Shown in pieces: positions 35,093 to 43,496 of a stretch of DNA of 64,000 nucleotides. Under the pieces are notes generated by a model. The model had not been told where the DNA came from and did not search any database. It worked only from the letters and a program-made list of their open reading frames with translations. Numbering within the stretch: position 1 is the stretch's first letter; each line of letters begins with the position of its first letter. A program made the translations under genes and the position numbers. The DNA comes from Thermosporothrix hazakensis (GTDB lineage Bacteria > Chloroflexota > Ktedonobacteria > Ktedonobacterales > Ktedonobacteraceae): the NCBI RefSeq assembly GCF_003253565.1, contig NZ_QKUF01000014.1:62001-126000 (forward strand), read 5' to 3'.

Positions 35093-35240
35093 ACACGCGT
35101 GGCCGGTGGATGGTGTCGCTTGTCTGCTGCTCCGCACATGGCTGGAGTTTATTTGTTGATCTATAAATAAAAATATGGTATTACAAAAGAAACAGAAGAA
35201 ATTTGAAAGTAATGCCTAAAAGTTAAAAGGGAGAGTACCG

Positions 35241-35699
35241 TTGGATGAGATAGATCAAAAGATCCTGAACTTGCTTGCTCGTGATGGCCGGATGACACAT
35301 ACCGCACTTGGAAAGGCGACCGGATTGAGCGCACCTGCCGTTTATGCACGTATTCAGCGCCTGGAACAGGAAGGTGTGATTACCGGCTATACGGTGTTGC
35401 TCGATCCCACGAAGATTGGCTGCGGACTGACTGCGATTGTCCGGGTGGTGTTACAGGCATGTGAGGGAGAAAACGAGCTCTTTGAGGACTTTGTACGCCG
35501 GGAGCCGCAGATTGTGGAGTGCTATGATGTTGATGGCGAGGATTGCTTTATTTTAAAGATCCGGACGGCCTCTCCTCAGAGCTTACGGGAGCTGGTCGCC
35601 CGCATCCGCAGTATTCCGCAGGTTACTCGTACTATCACCTCGATCGCTTTGTTAACTATCAAGGAGCCTGGCGTCAACGGCCCGCTTCCTGAATACTAG
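35241..35699 (+). CDS. Lrp/AsnC-family transcriptional regulator
   Basis: 152 residues starting at a TTG (GGGAGAG six bases upstream), the only start that fits the family N-terminus 'LDEIDQKILNLLARDGRM'. An HTH follows ('LGKATGLSAPAVYARIQRLEQEGVI') and then a RAM ligand domain with 'VECYDVDGEDCFILKI' and an effector loop. Lrp-type proteins sense amino acids as octamers. The EamA transporter starts 18 bases after the stop, so the pair probably forms an operon for amino-acid or metabolite export under self-control. Confidence 0.9.
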   Translation: MDEIDQKILNLLARDGRMTHTALGKATGLSAPAVYARIQRLEQEGVITGYTVLLDPTKIGCGLTAIVRVVLQACEGENELFEDFVRREPQIVECYDVDGEDCFILKIRTASPQSLRELVARIRSIPQVTRTITSIALLTIKEPGVNGPLPEY

Positions 35700-35717
35700 A
35701 GAGGGTTCTGTATTTTT

Positions 35718-36656
35718 ATGGCAACCGAGATGCAATCAAACGTGCAGCCCGGCCACGGGAGCGCACTGCATACACGAAACGGTCATCATCTGAAATATAT
35801 TCTGTTGCCGCTCCTGGTCTCGATGATCTGGGGTGGAACCTTTATTGTGGTGCAGCGTGCGGTCAGTCTGAGCGGGCCTTTTACCTTTCTAGCGCTGCGT
35901 TTTGGGATCGGGACGCTGATTCTGGCGCTCTTCTCATACAAGCGGCTGCGCAGGATTACCCGACTGGAACTGATCTCAGGTTCCTGTATCGGCGTCATTC
36001 TCTTTGCCGCTTATGCATTGCAGACTGTGGGTTTACAGTTTATGACATCGAGTAAGGCAGCGTTTATTACCGGGCTCTACGTGCCGTTTGTGACGATCCT
36101 CTCTGTCTTGCTGTTGCGCCAGAGGCCGACGCTTGCCGCGCTGGTCGGAGTGCTGCTGTCCTTTCTCGGGTTAACGCTATTATCGGTGAATGATCAATTG
36201 ACCCTGACGTTTGGTCTGGGGGAGGCGCTGATGCTCGGCTGCGCCGTAGCAAATGCACTGCATGTTGTCAGTATCAGCAAGTTTGCGGCGCGCTCGGATG
36301 CACTTAACCAGACGATTATTCAGATGGGAATGACGGCGCTTCTGAGTGTGATCGCGATGCCGCTAGCTGGTGAGCGCTTCGTCTCTCCTGATTGGACAGT
36401 CTGGCTTGCCGCGCTGGCGATGGGGTTGATCGCGACCGCATTCTGTATCGCGGTGATGAACTGGGTGCAGAAGTTCTTGAGCAGCACACAGGCAACGCTG
36501 ATTTACGCGCTTGAGCCTGTCTGGGCAGCTATCATCGGAGGGGTGATCGGGGAACCAATGAGTATCCCGACAATTATCGGCTGTGGGGCAATCTTTCTCG
36601 GTATGATTGTTGGCGAACTGGATTTGGGCCGCTTCAAAAGAAGGAAAAGTGGATAG
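35718..36656 (+). CDS. EamA/DMT-family transporter
   Basis: 312 residues with ten predicted helices in two EamA repeats. Repeat 1 has 'SMIWGGTFIVVQRAV' and 'ALRFGIGTLILAL', repeat 2 has 'CAVANALHVVSISKFA' and 'QATLIYALEPVWAAIIGGVIGE', which is the conserved end motif with E/P. Members export amino acids and small metabolites. It is co-transcribed with the Lrp-type regulator upstream. Confidence 0.88.
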   Translation: MATEMQSNVQPGHGSALHTRNGHHLKYILLPLLVSMIWGGTFIVVQRAVSLSGPFTFLALRFGIGTLILALFSYKRLRRITRLELISGSCIGVILFAAYALQTVGLQFMTSSKAAFITGLYVPFVTILSVLLLRQRPTLAALVGVLLSFLGLTLLSVNDQLTLTFGLGEALMLGCAVANALHVVSISKFAARSDALNQTIIQMGMTALLSVIAMPLAGERFVSPDWTVWLAALAMGLIATAFCIAVMNWVQKFLSSTQATLIYALEPVWAAIIGGVIGEPMSIPTIIGCGAIFLGMIVGELDLGRFKRRKSG

Positions 36657-36759
36657 TTCATCTTATCATTGCACGAACCCTTGTTTCAGATCACTTTAAG
36701 TGTGAAGGTGAAAAAGAACACATACTGGTAGAAAAGGGGAATAACAGAGGCAATAAGAT

Positions 36760-36790
36760 ACTTGTTGAAACAAGTTGAGCTTGTTATAAT
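36760..36790 (+). promoter_or_regulatory. Promoter with palindromic operator before the DUF4388 gene
   Basis: ACTTGTTGAAACAAGT (36760-36775) has perfect 7-bp arms around GA. A TATAAT sits at 36785-36790, and the -35 position (TTGTTG, 36762-36767) falls inside the palindrome. A regulator bound here would block the polymerase. Confidence 0.5.
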
Positions 36791-36908
36791 GAGGCAGAAA
36801 ACAGTGTTCCGACACGTTTTCTTCTTCGCAGAAACGACTCGGATTCGCTACAATCAGGGTAGATGTTTTCCAGTGTTCTTTTAAACTGATCTGGCCCACG
36901 GGGGATAT

Positions 36909-38171
36909 ATGAATACAGGCACTGTCTTATCTGGATCACTCAAAGATTTTGGCCTGGTGGAAGTATTGCAGATAGTGGAAATGGGAGGGATGACGGGCGC
37001 TATCCATCTGAAGCAGAGCAACGGGCGAATGGGTATCCTCTATTTTAATGAAGGGAAGCTTGCGAACTGCTCCGAATTTGACCCGAGTGCTTTAACGCTT
37101 GGTGATGTCTTGCAACAGCTTGGTATGACCACGTATCACCATATCGAGCAGGCCTACATGCAACAATTACAGGATCCTATTGGGAAGCGTATCGGGGAAC
37201 GGCTTATCGCAATGGGGGCGATTACGGAGGATCAGTTACAGCAGGCACTCAAGACAAAGGTCTTATGGACGGCCCGCGAACTGGCTCTATGGAACGAAGG
37301 CAATTATGAGTTCATCGCCAGCCCGAATGTACAGAAGCTGTTGCCGCATGGAGAAATCTCGTTAGACATCGATGTTCTGCGCATCACGATGGAAATGGTG
37401 CATTATGGCGATGAGTGGCAGACGCTCCGGCAGTTTTTACCGCAGGGCATGCGCACCATGCTTCAGCTCTCGCCTGCAATCCCGTTTACCATCCGCTTTG
37501 ATCTCCGCGCTCTGGAACTGTTCACCCATGTCAATTTGTATCGGCGGGTGCGGCGGATTGCGACCGCTATTCGTCGTCCTGAACTGGAGGTTGCGCAGGA
37601 TCTGGCGCAACTGGTACAGCAGAAGTTCTTGCTGGTCGCGCAGCAGGAGGCGGTGCCACCCAGCGAGCGCAATGTGCGCCTGCCGGATCCGGCGGAAAAG
37701 CTGCGTCTCGAAAACTTTGCGCTGTTAGATCTCATCAGCCGGATGGAACAGGAATGGGATAAACGTAGAACGCCAATGGATCAGCTTCCGGCGCTGGCTG
37801 AGTTTGTTAACTGGACGATGGACGCGCTGGCCGAATTGCAGCGCTCGAATGGCCTGGCGCTTGATCCGAATGCGCTCAAGTCCTTGATGATGAATGAAGG
37901 GTTGACGAACGTTGGCAATTATGAGTTTAAGGTTGAGCATAATCATGTCGACGTCGAGAACTTCACCAGCCTCTGTTACGAGATTATGAGCGGCGATGTG
38001 CATAAGGCTGAGGCTTTTTACGATCAGGCCGCGATGATCCTGCATCGATTGTTATGTTGTATCTTTGAGATGATCAATGCTCGTGTTGCCAATCCACGCG
38101 AACGATTGGAGAACCAGGAAGTCTGGGAGGCTATGTTTGAGCAATTCGCTTTGCAGAGTAGTGGTGCCTGA
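36909..38171 (+). CDS. DUF4388-domain protein (PatA-N-like)
   Basis: 420 residues. The N-terminal 110 residues form a DUF4388 domain ('GSLKDFGLVEVLQIVEMGGMTG', 'GILYFNEGKLANC', 'ALTLGDVLQQLGM'). Next comes 'IGERLIAMGAITEDQLQQAL', a helical motif seen in type II secretion ATPase N-termini and in PatA-like proteins. The rest is helical and unassigned. DUF4388 proteins are linked to two-component signalling and gliding or twitching systems. No partner is adjacent. Confidence 0.78.
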   Translation: MNTGTVLSGSLKDFGLVEVLQIVEMGGMTGAIHLKQSNGRMGILYFNEGKLANCSEFDPSALTLGDVLQQLGMTTYHHIEQAYMQQLQDPIGKRIGERLIAMGAITEDQLQQALKTKVLWTARELALWNEGNYEFIASPNVQKLLPHGEISLDIDVLRITMEMVHYGDEWQTLRQFLPQGMRTMLQLSPAIPFTIRFDLRALELFTHVNLYRRVRRIATAIRRPELEVAQDLAQLVQQKFLLVAQQEAVPPSERNVRLPDPAEKLRLENFALLDLISRMEQEWDKRRTPMDQLPALAEFVNWTMDALAELQRSNGLALDPNALKSLMMNEGLTNVGNYEFKVEHNHVDVENFTSLCYEIMSGDVHKAEAFYDQAAMILHRLLCCIFEMINARVANPRERLENQEVWEAMFEQFALQSSGA

Positions 38172-38183
38172 GCTGAGTTTGTG

Positions 38184-38219
38184 AAGCTACCGAGCTCGCC
38201 AGAAACTCGGTAGCTTTTT
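38184..38219 (+). terminator. Rho-independent terminator after the DUF4388 gene
   Basis: AAGCTACCGAG (38184-38194) and CTCGGTAGCTT (38206-38216) are perfectly complementary over 11 bp and are followed by TTTG, with the U-run starting within the stem. Confidence 0.85.
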
Positions 38220-38234
38220 GCTTGAATGAGCCTG

Positions 38235-39710
38235 TTATTTATGAGGCGGATAGGACACGAATATACTCTTGACCTCGCTGAACTCATCAACGGCGCTGCT
38301 GCCTAGCTCACGATGCCCGTTGCCGCTCTGCTTCATGCCGCCGAAGGGTAAATGAATCTCCGAACCGGTTGTGCCCGCATTGACGTAGACCAGTCCTGAC
38401 TCGATATCCCGGATGGCACGGAAGGTATAGCGCATGTCCTCGGTGAAAATAGCAGTCGAAAGCCCGTACTGGCTGCCGTTCGCGACCTCAATAGCCTCCT
38501 CATAGTTGGCCACCGGAATCAACGAGACGAAAGGCCCAAAGATCTCCTCGCGGGCTATGCGCATCTCGGGCTGAACCTCGGTAAAGATGGTCGGCTGATA
38601 GAACGCGCCCTCGCTGTGTGCACCGTCGGTCAGGGGTGCTCCTCCCGTCACCAGTTTGGCGCCCTCCTGCTTGCCAATTTGCGCATACTCGTGAACCGCT
38701 TTGACACGTCCCATATTGACCAGCGGTCCCATATCAACCTGTTCATCCAGGCCATCACCAATGCGTAGCTTCTCGGTAATGGCTAGCAGGCGCTCGGTGA
38801 AAGCTTTGAGGACCGAACGCTGAATAATCACGCGGCTGGTTGCTGTGCAGCGCTGACCGGTTGTTCCGAATGCTCCCAGGGCGACGCTTTCGGCGGCAAG
38901 GTCCAGGTCGCCATCTTCAAGAATGATGACGGCATTCTTGCCCCCCAGCTCCAGGGCACAGCGTCGTAGATCACGCCCGCAGATCTCGGCAACCTGCTTG
39001 CCGACCTCAGTTGAGCCGGTGAGCGAGATCATATTGACCCGCTTATGACTTGCCAGGGCTGTGCCCAGGGTGCCGCCTGAGCCAGTTAATACATTCAGCA
39101 CGCCATCGGGAAGCCCGGCCTGTTGTAGAATCTCGGCCAGCTTGAGGGAGAGCGCGGGGGTATCGCTGGCGGGTTTGAGTATCACAGCATTGCCTGCCAT
39201 CAGGGCTGGAAGCGTTTTCCAGACAGGGATGGAGAGCGGGAAATTCCAGGGGGTGATAATGCCGACGATGCCAAGCGGATGCCGTACGGTCATACAGAAT
39301 TTATTGGGTAGGCCGGAGGGAACAGTCTCGCCTTCTGCACGGCGACCTTCTCCGGCAATAAATCGAGCGACATCGATAGAGACCTGAACCTCGCCACGGG
39401 TCTCTTTCAGGATCTTGCCCATTTCACGGGTCATGAGGCGGGCAAGCTCCTCACGCTGTTCGTCCATCAATTGGGCGGCCTTCATCAAAATCTCGCCACG
39501 GACCGGGGCTGGCGTGCTCGCCCATCCTTTCTGGGCCCTGGTGGCGGCTTCAATCGCTGCTTCCAGGTCTTCCACGGTCGAGCTCTGATAGGTGCCAATG
39601 GTGTCACTGGTACGAGCCGGGTTAGTGCTGAGAAAGGTTTTGCCGCTGCTGGAAGCGCACCACTTGCCACCGATAAAGTTCTGAAACTGCGTTGGGGAAG
39701 TTGTTGACAT
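38235..39710 (-). CDS. NAD(P)-dependent aldehyde dehydrogenase
   Basis: 491 residues with GAGGAG five bases before ATG. The cofactor-binding 'TPWNFPLSIPVWKTLPAL' and 'SLTGSTEVGKQV' lead to catalytic 'ALELGGKNAVI' and the active Cys in 'GTTGQRCTATSR', with 'EEIFGPFVSLI' near the C-terminus. It oxidises an aldehyde to the acid. The substrate class is not evident; the sequence looks like the broad ALDH family of succinate-semialdehyde or 2,5-dioxovalerate type. It is monocistronic. Confidence 0.9.
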   Translation of the reverse strand: MSTTSPTQFQNFIGGKWCASSSGKTFLSTNPARTSDTIGTYQSSTVEDLEAAIEAATRAQKGWASTPAPVRGEILMKAAQLMDEQREELARLMTREMGKILKETRGEVQVSIDVARFIAGEGRRAEGETVPSGLPNKFCMTVRHPLGIVGIITPWNFPLSIPVWKTLPALMAGNAVILKPASDTPALSLKLAEILQQAGLPDGVLNVLTGSGGTLGTALASHKRVNMISLTGSTEVGKQVAEICGRDLRRCALELGGKNAVIILEDGDLDLAAESVALGAFGTTGQRCTATSRVIIQRSVLKAFTERLLAITEKLRIGDGLDEQVDMGPLVNMGRVKAVHEYAQIGKQEGAKLVTGGAPLTDGAHSEGAFYQPTIFTEVQPEMRIAREEIFGPFVSLIPVANYEEAIEVANGSQYGLSTAIFTEDMRYTFRAIRDIESGLVYVNAGTTGSEIHLPFGGMKQSGNGHRELGSSAVDEFSEVKSIFVSYPPHK

Positions 39711-39839
39711 AACATCTCCTCACTGAAGTGAATCGGTCATCTTTGATCGAGTTCGAGGGCGCTTCTCTGGCATGGGGCTGGAGAAGCGCTATCTCTCTGT
39801 CATTATAGCATGTGGAAAGCAAGCGAGGACTTCATGGGC

Positions 39840-40790
39840 TTATGTATTCCAGAACGGATTGATCAGAGGACGCAGCGTGGCGATATGCTCATCAATGCTT
39901 TTCACCGACGGAAGCTTTTGCCAGGAATCAAGCTGACGGCGCATGTTCAGGAAGCGTTGGAAGACACGTGCCGATTTGATCTGACCAATCAGATAGAGGG
40001 CTTCCTGCGCATAGAGACAGGCTTCGCTCATCTCATTCGCCTGACAGTAGGCGCTGGCAAGATCGATATAGACAATTGCTTTCTGACGTGTGCGCGTTGC
40101 ATCAAGCCGTAATAATGACTGATGCAGCGTCTGAATCGCAAGCTCAGTCTGATGCAGCCGGAGACGGCAGGTTCCTTTATAGTTCAGCAGCGTGGTGCTA
40201 TTAAAGCGGGTGTATGGCAGGTTGCCGGGCTGTCCACGCTCAAGGAAACACTCCGACATATCCAGCGCTTTCTGACAGGCCGCCTCGTTGCGCAACAGGG
40301 CATGTGCTTCGGCTTCAATTGCCCAGAGCCAGGCTCGCGTGACCTCAGGAAGGTAGAGCGGCGAGAGAGTATGTGCTTCCTGCAACAAAGTGAGTGCCTG
40401 CTGAGCGTTCCGGTTGTAGAGCGGAATAAAGCATTTGCGCCCGAGGATAACCGCCTGCATAATCTCGTCTTTGATCATGCGAGCCGCTTCCAGCGCGGCG
40501 TTATAATAGTACTCTGCCTGCTCATGCTCTTTCAGATCAAAGAAGATCTCACCGGCAACTTGAGCCAGCTCACCGGCAACGCGAGCGAGGCGGTGACGTG
40601 CCTCGGCTGAGAGCGGGCTTTCAAGGAAGGTGGTGACGACTTCCAGGCGTTGCAAGACATAGTTCAACATGCCCTGCGAGAAGATTCCGAGCATATCAGA
40701 TAGCACGGACCAGCAATCTCTAGTGATAGCTTCCAGATGCTTGAGCGTCATATCATCCAGTTCAGTTGGTTTTTTGAGGGCCAATGTCAA
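39840..40790 (-). CDS. C-terminal (TPR) part of an amber-interrupted regulator
   Basis: 316 residues in the same frame as the HTH part at 40824-41219, separated from it only by a TAG codon (40824-40826) and eleven sense codons. The first codon here is a TTG without a ribosome site. The sequence across the gap ('WQRLTLALKKPTELDD') continues as in full-length HTH-TPR regulators, which I remember as having '..RL..ALRKP..LD..' just here. The remainder is helical repeats ('YYYNAALEAARMIKDEI', 'ALTLLQEAHTLSP'). It is likely the ligand-sensing half of one protein. It could be expressed by readthrough, restart, or not at all. Confidence 0.6.
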   Translation of the reverse strand: MTLALKKPTELDDMTLKHLEAITRDCWSVLSDMLGIFSQGMLNYVLQRLEVVTTFLESPLSAEARHRLARVAGELAQVAGEIFFDLKEHEQAEYYYNAALEAARMIKDEIMQAVILGRKCFIPLYNRNAQQALTLLQEAHTLSPLYLPEVTRAWLWAIEAEAHALLRNEAACQKALDMSECFLERGQPGNLPYTRFNSTTLLNYKGTCRLRLHQTELAIQTLHQSLLRLDATRTRQKAIVYIDLASAYCQANEMSEACLYAQEALYLIGQIKSARVFQRFLNMRRQLDSWQKLPSVKSIDEHIATLRPLINPFWNT

Positions 40791-40823
40791 TCGCTGCCAG
40801 AGTGGAGGAGCGTCGGGAAGAGG

Positions 40824-41219
40824 CTATGTGAGGTGCGGTGCAAGCCCGTATCGTTGTAACACATGAAAACGAGTGTGTGCCATGTCGGCGCTTTCAAGCT
40901 GCTTCGAGGCCAGAACGATGCCCTGAGCAATGGCCTGGGCGATCGGTGAGGTCGGGATTTCCGGTAGCGCAATAGCGGGAGTGTCGGGAGGACGCCTGTT
41001 GCCGACTGCTTTCTGCTCGTTGCTGACCAGTCCCAGTGCTTCCGGCGTCATTCCAAAATAGTCACAGAGCAGGCGGCGCGATTCGGCATTGATAGGCTTG
41101 TTATGCTCGGCACGCAGGATTGTTTGTGCGCCAACTCCAGCTTCTTCTGCGAGGCGTTTCTGTGTCAGGTTCAGGTGTTCGCGCATAGCGCGGAGTGGAT
41201 GGATTGGTCTTTTCGTCAC
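40824..41219 (-). CDS. N-terminal HTH part of an amber-interrupted regulator
   Basis: 131 residues from GTG at 41219, with AAGGGGAAG a few bases upstream. The HTH is plain ('LRAMREHLNLTQKRLAEEAGVGAQTILRAE', split here over 41080-41200). A following helical stretch ends '..QRYGLAPHLT' at a TAG. The reading frame continues without a shift into the TPR part, so the two together would make a 459-residue regulator, normal for the class. An HTH domain alone could still repress DNA. Either a nonsense mutation or deliberate recoding is possible. Confidence 0.65.
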   Translation of the reverse strand: MTKRPIHPLRAMREHLNLTQKRLAEEAGVGAQTILRAEHNKPINAESRRLLCDYFGMTPEALGLVSNEQKAVGNRRPPDTPAIALPEIPTSPIAQAIAQGIVLASKQLESADMAHTRFHVLQRYGLAPHLT

Positions 41220-41417
41220 GGTTACTTCCCCTTCTTCCACATATTCCCATGTTCGGCTTCAAGAGGGCCAGATATGAAAGCGGTAATTGTGAGATGAGGT
41301 CCTCTTCCGTATACAGAGTAGCATAGAAATAGAGATATGCAAAATAGTAGGAAGAATGTATAAAAGAGAAATGGTAAAAAGTATGATGTGTGAGCTGGTT
41401 GAATAGTGCAATAAAAA

Positions 41418-41452
41418 CCTGAGTGTATCTGAAGGGTACAGATACGCTCAGG
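41418..41452 (-). terminator. Terminator of the DUF4177 gene
   Basis: CCTGAGTGTATCTG and CAGATACGCTCAGG pair over 14 positions with one wobble across a 7-base loop. On the minus strand the stem is followed directly by TTTTTATT, 25 bases after the gene's stop. Confidence 0.88.
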
Positions 41453-41477
41453 AAAACCAGAAACTCAACCCGGTAGA

Positions 41478-41777
41478 TCAGGCATTCTCGACGGTCGGGC
41501 CGCCACTTGCGGGAGGCGTTTGTTCCTCCTGAGGTTGCTTTTCAGGGTGCTCGTCTGCGAAGTCGCCCTCTTGTGCCGGGCGTTTAAAAACATAATATGC
41601 GGAGTTGGTAGTCAGAGGCTGAACGGCGACCAGCTCCCAGCTTTCGCGTCCCAGACTGTTCAGGTAGCGACGGGCAAAGGCGCTGCGGCGCTCATTCCCG
41701 ATCAGGGTTTCCTGCCCCTCACAGGAAATACGGCCCCGGTAATCGATATAGACCACTTTGTAGGCCCACTGTGTCAT
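41478..41777 (-). CDS. DUF4177-like small protein
   Basis: 99 residues from ATG at 41777, chosen because AAGGAG lies five bases upstream; the longer frame to 41951 lacks a site and runs into the structured region. The N-terminal core 'WAYKVVYIDYRG', 'LNSLGRESWELVAVQPL' and 'YYVFKRP' matches the DUF4177 pattern of a W-x-Y-K-V-V start, a G-x-E-G-W-E-L-V-like centre and a final K-R. A disordered acidic, Gln/Pro-rich tail follows. The function of DUF4177 is unknown. It has its own terminator and an unusually long structured region upstream. Confidence 0.75.
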   Translation of the reverse strand: MTQWAYKVVYIDYRGRISCEGQETLIGNERRSAFARRYLNSLGRESWELVAVQPLTTNSAYYVFKRPAQEGDFADEHPEKQPQEEQTPPASGGPTVENA

Positions 41778-41837
41778 ATGATCTCCTTCTGCATTGGCGC
41801 TCCAATCCCGAGGTAATAGACAAGGATAGGGAGCCCT

Positions 41838-42100
41838 GCTCTCTCTATGCTTTGAGAGCGGCAAAACAACGCTGTACGCAAGAACCGGGACAGAGAATGA
41901 AGAGTCCCTACCAGTAGCACCATACCAGAGTTTCAACCCCGGTACGGGCACCGTCCCCGTCGTGCCCTATTCCCACTCGCGCCGGGTTCCACAATGCAGC
42001 GCGGGCGAGAAATGATGCGTTACTGGTAGGTTTCCTCGCACAGTTGCCAGTATAGCCGTTCCCCAGACCAAAAACACCGCTCATCTCAACGGTTTTTGGT
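41838..42100 (-). ncRNA. Candidate structured RNA or leader upstream of the DUF4177 gene
   Basis: This gap contains nested inverted repeats: CCTACCAGTA/TACTGGTAGG (41907-41916 and 42021-42030), AACCCCGG/CCGGGTT (41935-41942 and 41982-41988) and GGGCAC/GTGCCC (41946-41951 and 41962-41967). Side hairpins are GCTCTC/GAGAGC (41838-41859), GGGAC/GTCCC (41887-41908) and ACCAAAAACACCG/CGGTTTTTGGT (42067-42100). A further CCAGTA (42047-42052) can compete for the same TACTGG, so two folds exclude each other. The strand is inferred from the downstream gene. I could not match it to tmRNA, SRP RNA, RNase P RNA or a riboswitch class I know. The remaining gap to 42270 shows nothing else. Confidence 0.45.
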
Positions 42101-42270
42101 TCCCGAGAAATAGACAGGGCCTCCTGTCAGATTCTACAGGTAAGCTATGTTGAAAAAGCATGATGTGATATGTGGAAAAATGTCACTATCTGCATGAATA
42201 ATTTACCATTCATAGAACCGACTTTTTAAAAATAAAATAGTACTACATGTGCGGTGTGAGCTCATAATTT

Positions 42271-42299
42271 TTGATTTAAAATATGCTGTCATGTATAAT
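42271..42299 (+). promoter_or_regulatory. Promoter of the secreted-protein gene
   Basis: TTGATT (42271-42276) and a perfect TATAAT (42294-42299) with 17 bases between, in an AT-rich stretch. The leader to the start codon is about 190 bases. Confidence 0.6.
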
Positions 42300-42497
42300 G
42301 CATTGTGAGCTACTGTGGTACAGAGTGAGACATTTGTGGTTTGTACTATATCTGGATCACAAGGCTCGATGATGCAGGCCATTCGCAGTGGTGGCAACTG
42401 TGGAGAGGGATGGCAGGGAAGATGGTCGGTCAACAACGGGCCGTCTTGCATATCTTCTTCCTTTACTTCTAGTTTTTCAGGAAAGGATTAAGTGAGT

Positions 42498-43310
42498 ATG
42501 CGACAGTACAAACGCCTCATGCTCTTAGTCGTACTGGCTGGTGGCTTACTTGCCGGTGCTGCAACGTTTGGTTTTCACCGAGCTTTTGCCGTTCATGATT
42601 CTCAGCCGAACAAAAACAAGGCGCATACGGTTGCGCCTAAGGATGATAAAAAGAATCCGCCTGCCGGTGTGTTTACCAATTATCCTGCGACAAAAGATCT
42701 GAAGCCGATTGCGGTGGATGATCTGCCCGGCTTGACTGCCCGCCTGCTGACGGATGACAAGGGCAAGCCCGAGGCGGTCACGTCGCCTGAGAGTGCGGGA
42801 TTGCTTGGTGAGCTGCTCGGCGGTCTGGGACTACAGCAGATGCTTGGTGATACTAAGCTCTTGAAATCTGGCTCCATTCAGACGGGTGATCCCTCGAGTG
42901 TGCTTCAGACCGATCCTCAGCTTGAGTCGATGGCAATGCAGGCCCCTGGAGTGGGTGAGGTGCCTTTAAAGGATATTACGAGTCTGCTCGGTGATGTTGG
43001 CATTGATAAGCTCGGAAACCGGCTGAACAACTTCGGTAGCATGGAAAATGCCCTTGAAGTGGTCGAGAAGCTGAAGAACGCGCAGCCGGGACAGCGCATC
43101 ACCTTGCGCAACAATCACGGCGCGTTTAAAGAATATCGTATCACAGGCACCTCTGAGATCAGAGACGGTATGGCGTGGATACCCTCGGATATGCCGGTCG
43201 GAGAAGCAAACCAGTATCTTGCGTTGATTGCTGGCACAGCAGAACTGGTGAAATCCACAGGGACAGACCAGTTACTCAAAGGGGTTGTTGTGCTTGCTCA
43301 GGCAGTCTAA
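42498..43310 (+). CDS. Secreted or membrane-anchored protein of unknown function
   Basis: 270 residues from ATG at 42498 (AAAGGA about ten bases upstream); GTG at 42492 is the alternative. The N-terminus has a signal-peptide-like helix ('RLMLLVVLAGGLLAGAATFGF') and 'RAFAVHDS' as a possible cleavage region. The mature part starts with a Lys/Asn-rich linker and has no Cys. It continues with mixed alpha/beta segments ('YPATKDLKPIAVDDLPGLTARLL', at 42683-42751). I do not recognise the family. A hairpin follows before the convergent kinase. Confidence 0.65.
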   Translation: MRQYKRLMLLVVLAGGLLAGAATFGFHRAFAVHDSQPNKNKAHTVAPKDDKKNPPAGVFTNYPATKDLKPIAVDDLPGLTARLLTDDKGKPEAVTSPESAGLLGELLGGLGLQQMLGDTKLLKSGSIQTGDPSSVLQTDPQLESMAMQAPGVGEVPLKDITSLLGDVGIDKLGNRLNNFGSMENALEVVEKLKNAQPGQRITLRNNHGAFKEYRITGTSEIRDGMAWIPSDMPVGEANQYLALIAGTAELVKSTGTDQLLKGVVVLAQAV

Positions 43311-43360
43311 CATAAATCGTATCCTGCTGTCTCCTCGTGTTTGTCTTTTCTGTTTTGTAC

Positions 43361-43390
43361 AAGGCGCTTCCAGAGTTACTGGAGCGCCTT
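43361..43390. terminator. Hairpin between convergent secreted-protein and kinase genes
   Basis: AAGGCGCTTCCAG pairs with CTGGAGCGCCTT across five bases with one bulge. The flanks are only weakly T-rich. Confidence 0.5.
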
Positions 43391-43496
43391 CAGTTTGTGC
43401 TCAAGCCGAAAAGCGTGGAGCGACGCTTTGCTGTTTGGTTGGAGGGGGAAGCGGGCTTGAGGGGAATGCTCTACGGGCAGAATGAGGAGGGAACGT

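Noticed and set aside
41838..42100. tmRNA, SRP RNA or RNase P RNA
   Set aside because: None of the diagnostic strings I know (tmRNA tag region and CCA end, SRP GGAAGG apical loop, RNase P GAGGAAAGUC core) could be found on either strand.
42203..42451. 82-codon minus-strand frame upstream of the secreted protein gene
   Set aside because: It overlaps a good plus-strand promoter, lacks a ribosome site and has no family features.
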